Shown in pieces: positions 9,715 through 17,338 of a stretch of 64,000 nucleotides of DNA. Source of the stretch: Bacteroidetes bacterium GWF2_38_335 (lineage in GTDB: Bacteria > Bacteroidota > Bacteroidia > Bacteroidales > GWF2-38-335). Each line of letters begins with the position of its first letter. The first letter of the stretch is position 1. Location of the stretch: the NCBI GenBank assembly GCA_001769535.1, contig MEOH01000026.1, positions 62,001-126,000 on the forward strand. The letters are read 5' to 3'. The position numbers and the translations under genes are program-made. A model generated the notes under the pieces. The model saw only the letters and a list, made by a program, of their open reading frames with translations, was not told the origin of the DNA and made no database searches.

Positions 9715-11031
9715 ATGCTGAAAATTACTTTACCGACAAACTTCAAAAACGAACGATCCTACATCTCAGACGTTATTTTTAGTGATTTTCTGGGTGTTGA
9801 ATTCGATTTGACATTTGAAGAGGGTATTAAAAGCAGTCTCATTTCAATTAACAACAAAAATCTAATCATCGAAGATCATTTTTTTAATCAGTTCGATGAA
9901 AAGACGGGCTATTTACATGAATCAAATATACCGGGAAATGTGTCTTTTTTCAGTCATGAGTTAATGGCCGAAAACGATTTGCCCGTGATTTTTGGTGAAG
10001 GTGAAATTGTGTTTAATGAAAATGAAATTATATGCAAAGCAGACCTTTTTGCATCGGCCTTTTTCATGCTTACACGGTGGGAGGAGACAGTGATTAAAAC
10101 ATGGGATTCGCACAACAGGTTTCCCGGAACCGAATCACTTGCCTTTAGAAACAATTTTCTTCACCGGCCGGTTGTAAATGAATATGTCGAATTTCTTTGG
10201 AACCTTTTGAAAAAAGCCGGTTATGATGGAGAAAGAAAACTACGCCGGTTTAATGTCATTCCCACCCACGATGTGGATTTTTTCAGAAAATGGCCCAATT
10301 TCAGACATTTTGCAAAAACAATTTCAGGTGATATAATAAAAAGAAAGAGTTTCAAACTACTTTTTAAAAACATTTCAGACTATTTTAACGGAAGAGATCC
10401 TTATCTGCAATTCGAAAAATTCATGGATTTATCTGAAAAATATGGTTTGCAATCGCACTTCTTTTTCATGGCGGGCGGAATTACATCTTACGATAATCAT
10501 TTCTCAATAAATGATGAAGAGGTGAAAGCTATGATAGGCAAAATCATTCAGAGAGGCCATTCGGTTGGAATACATCCAAGCTACGATTCATATAACAATC
10601 ATAAGATTTTTAATTCAGAAAAAGAAACCCTTGAAGCCATTACAGAAAAACCAGTGTTAAAAGGCCGGCAGCATTTTCTCAGGTACAAACTCCCTGAAAC
10701 ATGGCAGATGTGGGACGATGCCGGAATGCTTTGGGATTCGGGCATGTATTATACCAATGAACCCGGATTTCGTTCGGGCTGCTGCTATGAATATCCGTTG
10801 TTTAATGTAAAATCACGACAGAAATTAAACCTTAGGGAAAAGCCTCTGGTTTTCATGGAAATTGCCTGGATTGTTGATCCTGCAAGAGACCGGAATGAGA
10901 TAAAAGATCTTATCTCAAAAGTAAAAAAATACAATGGTGATTTTATAATGCTTTGGCACAACTCTAATATTGACCATTGTAACCGTGAACTGTTCGATGA
11001 GGTGTATGAAAAAATTATTTCTGAAAAATAA
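9715..11031 (+). CDS. Polysaccharide deacetylase family protein
   Basis: Predicted carbohydrate esterase family 4-type deacetylase acting on a surface polysaccharide intermediate. Residues 1-170 form the N-terminal domain usual for this Bacteroidetes subfamily (containing RWEE and FPGTESLAFRN). The NodB-like part begins near 180 with VIPTHDVDFF (motif 1, metal-binding Asp at 186 or 188). It continues with HSVGIHPSYDSY (metal His pair, motif 2), and ends with FIMLWHNSN (motif 5 His). No signal peptide or membrane segment is seen, so it acts in the cytoplasm or its substrate is presented there. It opens a co-oriented polysaccharide cluster reaching to 15852. A 179-base gap to the next gene leaves room for a separate promoter. 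Confidence 0.8.
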   Translation: MLKITLPTNFKNERSYISDVIFSDFLGVEFDLTFEEGIKSSLISINNKNLIIEDHFFNQFDEKTGYLHESNIPGNVSFFSHELMAENDLPVIFGEGEIVFNENEIICKADLFASAFFMLTRWEETVIKTWDSHNRFPGTESLAFRNNFLHRPVVNEYVEFLWNLLKKAGYDGERKLRRFNVIPTHDVDFFRKWPNFRHFAKTISGDIIKRKSFKLLFKNISDYFNGRDPYLQFEKFMDLSEKYGLQSHFFFMAGGITSYDNHFSINDEEVKAMIGKIIQRGHSVGIHPSYDSYNNHKIFNSEKETLEAITEKPVLKGRQHFLRYKLPETWQMWDDAGMLWDSGMYYTNEPGFRSGCCYEYPLFNVKSRQKLNLREKPLVFMEIAWIVDPARDRNEIKDLISKVKKYNGDFIMLWHNSNIDHCNRELFDEVYEKIISEK

Positions 11032-11210
11032 TTACCCTGCCAGCAAATATTTATTGGCAATCTGTAGACTGATGGCTCAATTGTTTGATAGCAATTTTCG
11101 TTTATTTGATAGAAAATGATCATATTTGTAGGGATAAAAAATCGTGATTGAATCTGCGTTTTTTTAATCAAAAATAATAAAAATGGATTTTTTACCCTTT
11201 TTAATATTCT

Positions 11211-12299
11211 ATGAAAATTCTGATGCTCACCGATGTTAACTCTGCCCACTCATTCAAGTGGATTTCTTCTTTAGCAGGTGACGATACAGAAATTCATGTG
11301 TTTTCACTTACCCCCGATAAAGGTTTGTTTTCCGGTATGAAAAATGTAATGGTTACCTCTTTTAACCTGACAAAAAGTGAAGGCGAACCGGGAAAAATAA
11401 CTTACCTGAAAGCATTACCAAGACTAAAAAAGCTTATCCGACAGATAAAACCTGATATATTACATGCCCATTATGCAAGCAGCTATGGACTTTTGGGTGC
11501 ATTGACCGGATTTAAACCGTTTGTCATATCTGTTTGGGGATCTGATGTTTATGATTTTCCAAACAAGTCTTTTATTCACAGGAAAATATTAAAATATAAC
11601 CTGAAAAAAGCGACAGCTATTTTGTCTACAGGCCATAACATGGCTAAAGAAATCTCAAAATATACCAATAAAGAAATCCAGGTTATTTCCTTTGGAATTG
11701 ATACCAATGTTTTTAAACCAATCAAAAATGAGATAGAAAAGGAATCAATTGTAATTGGAACAGTAAAAACTCTGGAAAAAATTTATGGAATAAACTATCT
11801 AATCGAAGCATTTTCACTGGCGTTCGCCCAAAACCCTGATAAAAATCTCAAATTATTGATTGTTGGAGGTGGCAGCGAAATGCAAAACCTTAAAGAAACC
11901 GCAAAAAATCTTTCTGTATCTGACAATATTGAGTTCACAGGTCCGGTCGGCTATAGCGAGGTGCCTCTGTACCATAATAAAATTGATATTTTTGTAGCAG
12001 TTTCTCTTCAGGAAAGCTTTGGGGTTGCTGTACTTGAAGCTTCCTCCTGCGAAAAACCGGTAGTTGTCAGTAATGTAGGCGGTTTACCTGAAATTGTGGA
12101 AAATGGTGTGACAGGAATAATAGTTCCTCCTGAATCTGTTGAAAAAACTGCCGAGGCATTAAATACTCTCATTTGTAATGAAAATTTGAGAAAAGAGCTC
12201 GGAAAAAATGGCAGAAACAGAGTAATTGAGCTGTACTCATGGAATAAATGTGTAGAAAAAATGAAAAATATTTATACTGATTTATTATTGAAAGCATGA
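11211..12299 (+). CDS. GT4-family glycosyltransferase
   Basis: Retaining glycosyltransferase of the GT-B fold, expected to add a sugar from a nucleotide donor to a lipid-linked polysaccharide precursor at the inner membrane. The N-terminal Rossmann half contains the phrase DILHAHYASSYGLLGAL. The C-terminal donor domain has IGTVKTLEKIYG, a P/V-rich loop, and the EX7E motif in ESFGVAVLEASSCEKPVVVSNVGG (about 263-287), followed by the GLPEIVENGVTG box. The length (362) is normal. The stop overlaps the next ATG by 4 bases (ATGA), which indicates an operon with wecB and the second transferase. The donor sugar cannot be deduced. Confidence 0.87.
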   Translation: MKILMLTDVNSAHSFKWISSLAGDDTEIHVFSLTPDKGLFSGMKNVMVTSFNLTKSEGEPGKITYLKALPRLKKLIRQIKPDILHAHYASSYGLLGALTGFKPFVISVWGSDVYDFPNKSFIHRKILKYNLKKATAILSTGHNMAKEISKYTNKEIQVISFGIDTNVFKPIKNEIEKESIVIGTVKTLEKIYGINYLIEAFSLAFAQNPDKNLKLLIVGGGSEMQNLKETAKNLSVSDNIEFTGPVGYSEVPLYHNKIDIFVAVSLQESFGVAVLEASSCEKPVVVSNVGGLPEIVENGVTGIIVPPESVEKTAEALNTLICNENLRKELGKNGRNRVIELYSWNKCVEKMKNIYTDLLLKA

Positions 12300-13360
12300 A
12301 GATTATAACAATAATAGGAGCAAGACCTCAATTTATAAAAGCTGCAGCAGTTAGCAGGGAAATATTAAAGCACAAAAACCTTGAGGAAATTATTATCCAT
12401 ACCGGTCAGCATTTTGACGAAAACATGAGCGATATTTTTTTCAGGCAGATGGATATCCCGGTTCCAAAATATAATCTGAATATCAATAGTATTGGACATG
12501 GGGCTATGACCGGACAAATGCTTGAGGGAATTGAGAAAATTTTACTCGATGAAAAACCTGAGTGGGTTATGGTTTACGGCGACACCAATTCAACGATTGC
12601 CGGTGCGCTTGCTGCAAAAAAACTACATATAAAAGTTGCCCATGTTGAAGCAGGATTGCGTTCCTTCAACATGAAAATGCCCGAAGAAATTAACAGGATT
12701 CTTACCGATCGAATCAGTGATTTGTTGCTTTGTCCCACCGATCAGGCTATTAAAAACCTTTTTAAAGAAGGATTTGACCATTTCCAATGCAGAATTGTCA
12801 AAACCGGTGATGTGATGCAGGATGCGGCTTTGTTTTATTCAGAAAAATGCCAAAAACCATCCTTTTTAACTGCCGATAAATTTGCCCTTGCAACAATCCA
12901 CCGGGCTGAAAACACCGATGAAAAATCAAACCTGGAAAATATTTTGATCGCCTTAAATAAAATATCAGGCAAATTGCCGGTGGTTATTCCCATTCATCCG
13001 CGCACAATAAAAAAAATCAAGGAACATCAGCTGGACCATCTTACAAAAAAGCTTATTATTTCTGAACCCGTTGGCTACCTCGAAATGGTTTATCTTTTAA
13101 AGAATTGCTCTGTGGTAATGACTGACAGTGGCGGACTTCAGAAGGAAGCATTCTTTTTCAAAAAACCATGTGTTACGCTTCGGGAGGAAACTGAATGGGT
13201 CGAGCTGGTCGAAAATGGATTTAATACCATCGCAGGTACAAATGAACAATTTATTATTTCATCTGTAGAAAATGCTATGGAAAAATCCTGTAATTTTGAT
13301 GTCGACCTTTACGGAATGGGCAAAGCATCAGAAAAAATAATTGAGGAATTGCTGAAATGA
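12296..13360 (+). CDS. wecB: UDP-N-acetylglucosamine 2-epimerase (non-hydrolysing)
   Basis: Interconverts UDP-GlcNAc and UDP-ManNAc in the cytoplasm, providing ManNAc-type donors for surface polysaccharide. The 354-residue protein shows the expected set of motifs: IGARPQFIKAA at the N-terminus, HTGQHFDENM, VYGDTNST, HVEAGLRSFNMKMPEEINR with the catalytic acid region, ATIHRAENTD, and MTDSGGLQKEAFFFKKPCVTLREETEWVE near the end. It is flanked on both sides by 4-base ATGA overlaps with glycosyltransferase genes, so it is translationally coupled. Its presence suggests that the polymer made here contains ManNAc or a derivative. Confidence 0.93.
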   Translation: MKIITIIGARPQFIKAAAVSREILKHKNLEEIIIHTGQHFDENMSDIFFRQMDIPVPKYNLNINSIGHGAMTGQMLEGIEKILLDEKPEWVMVYGDTNSTIAGALAAKKLHIKVAHVEAGLRSFNMKMPEEINRILTDRISDLLLCPTDQAIKNLFKEGFDHFQCRIVKTGDVMQDAALFYSEKCQKPSFLTADKFALATIHRAENTDEKSNLENILIALNKISGKLPVVIPIHPRTIKKIKEHQLDHLTKKLIISEPVGYLEMVYLLKNCSVVMTDSGGLQKEAFFFKKPCVTLREETEWVELVENGFNTIAGTNEQFIISSVENAMEKSCNFDVDLYGMGKASEKIIEELLK

Positions 13361-14580
13361 AGATACTTTTAATTAATCATTATGCTGGTTCTCCTGAAAT
13401 GGGAATGGAGTTCAGACCCTATTATCTGGCTCGTGAATGGGTGAAAAACGGACATGAAGTAACTATTGTCGCAGGCTCTTTTTCACAGGTTAGAAGCATA
13501 CAACCTGATTTTAAAGGAAAATACAATGAAAATGTAATTGACGGTATAAACTATTTTTGGATAAAAACACCAAAATTTGAAGGAAATGGCTTTGGAAGAA
13601 TTTTAAATATACTCGCATTTATTGTTCGTTTGTCTTTAAAAGCATCATATCTTTCAAAGAGATTTACCCCTCAAATTGTAATTGCTTCTTCAACTTATCC
13701 GATGGATATTTATCCTGCAAGAAAAATTGCAAAAAAAACTAAAGCAAAACTCGTATACGAGGTGCATGACTTATGGCCATTGTCTCCAATGGAACTTGGC
13801 GGGTATTCAAAAAATCACCCTTTTATCATGATTGTACAAAGGGCCGAAGATTATGCATATAAAAATTGTGACCATGTTATTTCAATGCTGCCAAAGACTC
13901 TGGACTATATGAAATCGCGTGGTCTTGATCCAGTCAAATGGCACTTCAACCCGAACGGAATTGTGCCTGATGAATGGAGTCTTATTAACAAATTACCCGA
14001 AACACATGTAAAACTTTTTAACGAGCTTAAAGCTAAGAATAGTTTGATTGTTGGTTATACCGGAAGTTTTGGATTGTCTAACTCGGTTCATACTTTTATT
14101 GAAGCAGCAAAATTTCTGAAAGATGAAAATATTTCCCTTGTACTGGTCGGTAAAGGCCCTGAAAAAGAAAAACTACTGCAGATAATCAGCGAAAAGAAAT
14201 TAAATAATGTGCATTTTCTTCCTGCTGTACCTAAAACAGACATACCATACGTGCTTTCATTAATGGATATCCTTTTTATTGGTTTGCAGAAACAATCTTT
14301 GTTCCGGTTTGGAATAAGTCCAAACAAAATGATAGACTATATGATGGCGGAAAAGCCTGTAATCCAAGCTATTGAAGCAGGAAATAATATTGTTGAAGAA
14401 GCGCAATGCGGACTCTTTGTAGAGCCTGAAAACCCCGAGGCAATTGCATCTGCCATCATGAAAATGAAAAATATTCCTGAATTTGAAAAACAGAAAATGG
14501 GCAGTAACGGCAAAAAATTTGTTCTCGAAAATCATGACTATCGCATTCTTGCTGAAAAATTTCTAAAACACTTAAGTTAA
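13357..14580 (+). CDS. GT4-family glycosyltransferase (WbuB/ManNAc-transferase-like)
   Basis: Second GT-B transferase of the cluster, 407 residues. N-terminal half: MKILLINHYAGSPEMGMEFRPYYLAREWVKNGHEVTIV, the pattern of the WbuB-like group that works on O-antigen and exopolysaccharide. Donor half: VGYTGSFGLSNSVHTFIEAAKFL, LVGKGPEKEKL, and the motif ISPNKMIDYMMAEKPVIQAIEAGNNIVEEAQCGLFVEPENPEAIA. The classical EX7E is relaxed here, as in that subgroup. The ATG overlaps the wecB stop. Pairing with wecB makes an N-acetylated hexosamine donor plausible, but this is inference. Confidence 0.83.
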   Translation: MKILLINHYAGSPEMGMEFRPYYLAREWVKNGHEVTIVAGSFSQVRSIQPDFKGKYNENVIDGINYFWIKTPKFEGNGFGRILNILAFIVRLSLKASYLSKRFTPQIVIASSTYPMDIYPARKIAKKTKAKLVYEVHDLWPLSPMELGGYSKNHPFIMIVQRAEDYAYKNCDHVISMLPKTLDYMKSRGLDPVKWHFNPNGIVPDEWSLINKLPETHVKLFNELKAKNSLIVGYTGSFGLSNSVHTFIEAAKFLKDENISLVLVGKGPEKEKLLQIISEKKLNNVHFLPAVPKTDIPYVLSLMDILFIGLQKQSLFRFGISPNKMIDYMMAEKPVIQAIEAGNNIVEEAQCGLFVEPENPEAIASAIMKMKNIPEFEKQKMGSNGKKFVLENHDYRILAEKFLKHLS

Positions 14581-14649
14581 GCATTACTTTATAAACTTCT
14601 TACTTATTCCTATCTTTACTCAAACAAAAACAAAGAAGAACTTAACAAT

Positions 14650-15852
14650 ATGATTCCATTTTCACCACCTAAAATTGACCAGAAAGTTATTGATGAAGTA
14701 TCCGATGCTTTGCGTTCGGGCTGGATTACAACCGGACCAAAAACCAAGTTGTTCGAAAAGAAGATTGCAGAATATTGCAAAGCCGAAAAGGTGTTGTGTG
14801 TGAATTCGGCAACGGCCGGACTAGAGCTTGTTTTAAGATGGTTTGGAGTTAAGGAAGGGGATGAGGTAATTGTTCCGGCTTACACTTATTGTGCTACTGC
14901 TAATGTGGTTGTGCATTGTGGCGCAAAACCGGTGATGGCGGATATTAATCCTGATGATTTTTGTATATCAGTAAAAGATATATTAAGTAAAATAACTGAG
15001 AAAACAAAAGTAATTATTCCGGTTGATATTGCCGGATTTCCCTGCGATTATGATTCAATAAATTCATTGGTTAATTCTGATGATATAAAAAAGAAATTTT
15101 CTGCTGAAAGTGACGAACAGAAAAAACTGGGAAGAATTTTGGTTCTATCAGATGCAGCGCATTCAATAGGAGCTGTATATAAAGGAAAAAAAACAGGTGC
15201 ATTAACAGATATCACAGTTTTTTCATTTCATGCAGTGAAAAACCTGACCACTGCCGAAGGCGGCGCCATTGTTTTTAATTTGCCTGAACAGTTTAATAAA
15301 GAAGAACTTTATAATTATTTCAACATTCTTACACTGCACGGTCAAACCAAAGATGCGCTAGCAAAATCCAAAATAGGGCAGTGGCGGTATGATGTTATTT
15401 TTGCCGGCTACAAAGCAAATATGACCGATTTGCAGGCTGCCATCGGACTAGCCGAGATTGACCGCTACGACGAGGAAACCATTACACGCAGGAAAGCCAT
15501 TTTCGACAGATATTCAAAAGCTTTTTCAAAATATTCATGGGCAAAACTGCCTGTTTATGAAGATCAATCCAGAAAATCCTCATACCACGTTTATTTATTA
15601 CGGATAAACAACATCACCGAAACTCAGCGCGACGAAATAATAACAAGGATTTTTGAAAGGGAAGTCTCGGTCAATGTGCATTTTCAACCCTTACCGCTAT
15701 TAAGCGTTTATAAGCAATTAGGTTACAAAATGGAAGATTATCCGGTTTCATATCAGAATTATTCATGCGAAATTTCTCTGCCCGTTTATTTTGATTTGAC
15801 TGATGAGCAGGTGGATGTTGTTGTCCAAGCAGTTGTTGATTCGGTGGAATAG
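14650..15852 (+). CDS. DegT/DnrJ/EryC1/StrS-family sugar aminotransferase
   Basis: PLP-dependent aminotransferase that converts a nucleotide-linked 4-keto (or 3-keto) sugar to an amino sugar. Residues 30-60 carry TTGPKTKLFE and NSATAGLEL for PLP phosphate binding, LSDAAHSIGA gives Asp168 and His171, and the Schiff-base lysine is Lys197 in VFSFHAVKNLTTAEGG. The C-terminal half contains YKANMTDLQAAIGLAEIDR and SSYHVYLLRI, both typical. Length (400) is normal. It lies 69 bases after the second glycosyltransferase and closes the polysaccharide cluster. No dehydratase partner lies next to it, so the keto-sugar must come from elsewhere in the genome. Confidence 0.88.
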   Translation: MIPFSPPKIDQKVIDEVSDALRSGWITTGPKTKLFEKKIAEYCKAEKVLCVNSATAGLELVLRWFGVKEGDEVIVPAYTYCATANVVVHCGAKPVMADINPDDFCISVKDILSKITEKTKVIIPVDIAGFPCDYDSINSLVNSDDIKKKFSAESDEQKKLGRILVLSDAAHSIGAVYKGKKTGALTDITVFSFHAVKNLTTAEGGAIVFNLPEQFNKEELYNYFNILTLHGQTKDALAKSKIGQWRYDVIFAGYKANMTDLQAAIGLAEIDRYDEETITRRKAIFDRYSKAFSKYSWAKLPVYEDQSRKSSYHVYLLRINNITETQRDEIITRIFEREVSVNVHFQPLPLLSVYKQLGYKMEDYPVSYQNYSCEISLPVYFDLTDEQVDVVVQAVVDSVE

Positions 15853-15854
15853 TA

Positions 15855-15876
15855 CGGACATGCTTCTGCATGTCCG
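15855..15876. terminator. Bidirectional hairpin between convergent genes
   Basis: A perfect 9-bp stem CGGACATGC / GCATGTCCG with a TTCT loop sits 2 bases after the DegT-type gene's stop and 2 bases before the stop of the convergent zinc-ribbon gene. It is followed by ATTTAA rather than a strong T tract, so it is a plausible but weak terminator for both sides. Confidence 0.5.
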
Positions 15877-15878
15877 AT

Positions 15879-17333
15879 TTAACTTACAGCCATCAAATCA
15901 GATTCCGAAAAAATTGTCTCATCAAAATCATCCGAGTATGAAATGAGGTAAAGGAGATAAACCAAACCGTAAAACCCTAAAACACCGATTCCAAGCCATA
16001 AATAACAGTACAGTAGCTCAAAACGGAAAACTATAAACGGAATGAGCACCAAAACCGGTGCAACTGCAAACAAGAGTGATTCACCAATGGCCGAATATTT
16101 GGTCAGGCCCATTCTGAAAAAAAACGAGGAAAGAACGGCTACGCACAAAGTAACAACACCCCGTTCGTAATTGAAATTGTTTTCATTAAACATGTTCGCC
16201 AGTCCGGTTGCTAAAAACAATACAGCCAGAATTATTGAAACAATATTGATGTATTTTCTTTTTGGCTCGGGGCCGCGGCCGATTACCTTACCACTTTGTC
16301 CGTTGATCAAACACCAAACCGGCTTGCCATTGTGCTCGGTCCGGGCTTTCCATACAGGAACTAATGCTGCAGTGGATGTAACATTGCTGAATTCGGTTTT
16401 TCGGGAATGGATTTTTTGCTTTTCACCGCCGATTTTCTTTTTGATCCACCATTCTAGGGAATCGTAAAACCTTTTTCCTGCAGGTTCGAGAATATCGGTT
16501 TCGTTTTTCCCGAAACACCTCATGTTGATGCCAGAAACATAGCCCGGATTAAAATTTTTTGCTTTTTCTGGTTCCCAGTCCAGATACCAGCTTGTGTATT
16601 TATCCTCGCGGGCATTGTATGTGGCTACCGGTAAATCGGTATAATTGACTTTTGTATTCCCCGAAACCTTCTCCCATTTTGTGCTGCCATCTCCATCGGC
16701 TGTGCCTTTTTCTCCTTTATAATCTGTACTTGTCTCTGCGCTGAACAGGAAAACCGGAACATACCCGGGAACAATCTTTTTTTGGTTTTCATACCTGATG
16801 TTCATGAAAAAGAACAACCTCCAGAAATTTAAAAGATTCCATTTTCTGAATATGCGTGTTGCCTTTTCCCTGTTGACATGAAATGGTATGACTATTTTCG
16901 GCACCAGATTGTTGTCGCAGGATTCAAACGGAATATAAAAATTGCCATTGCAATATGGACAAATACCAGATATCTCACCTGTATCGTTGATTTCGGCTCC
17001 GCACGACGGGCAGGTCATTTTCTTTATCCCTTTTTCATCATACTTCTTATCAATGTAGCTCTGGAACTTTTTTTTGTCTTTACCTTTAATGCTGGCTCTT
17101 GGACTTTTTTTTGTATTGATTTTTTCGGGAGGCAATTGGGTTAATTGCCCGTCTTTTTCATCGTATTGCAGTTTATGGTAATCTGCTTTATTATAAATAA
17201 ACTGAGGCTTTTGATCGTAATCAACTGTTTCGTAAATAATGTGGCCGCATGATAGACAAGTTCCTTCTGTTTTGCCGGGAATGCAGTTATAAATGGCAGC
17301 GCACGATGGACATCTGTTAGTAATGAGCTGCAT
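15879..17333 (-). CDS. Membrane protein with two N-terminal zinc ribbons
   Basis: Function unknown. Residues 8-33 (CPSCAAIYNCIPGKTEGTCLSCGH) and about 107-130 (CPSCGAEINDTGEISGICPYC) form two CxxC...CxxC zinc ribbons. A soluble middle part (about 145-345) contains KIVIPFHVNREKA, a phrase found in bacterial zinc-ribbon membrane proteins of the TFIIB-ribbon type. Four hydrophobic helices fill the C-terminal third (about 357-375, 390-408, 416-434, 440-465). The ATG lies 5 bases after the stop of the transglutaminase gene upstream, so the two are co-transcribed. The ribbon may bind a partner protein rather than nucleic acid. It is a real gene, but its role is open. Confidence 0.7.
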   Translation of the reverse strand: MQLITNRCPSCAAIYNCIPGKTEGTCLSCGHIIYETVDYDQKPQFIYNKADYHKLQYDEKDGQLTQLPPEKINTKKSPRASIKGKDKKKFQSYIDKKYDEKGIKKMTCPSCGAEINDTGEISGICPYCNGNFYIPFESCDNNLVPKIVIPFHVNREKATRIFRKWNLLNFWRLFFFMNIRYENQKKIVPGYVPVFLFSAETSTDYKGEKGTADGDGSTKWEKVSGNTKVNYTDLPVATYNAREDKYTSWYLDWEPEKAKNFNPGYVSGINMRCFGKNETDILEPAGKRFYDSLEWWIKKKIGGEKQKIHSRKTEFSNVTSTAALVPVWKARTEHNGKPVWCLINGQSGKVIGRGPEPKRKYINIVSIILAVLFLATGLANMFNENNFNYERGVVTLCVAVLSSFFFRMGLTKYSAIGESLLFAVAPVLVLIPFIVFRFELLYCYLWLGIGVLGFYGLVYLLYLISYSDDFDETIFSESDLMAVS

Positions 17334-17338
17334 AAAAA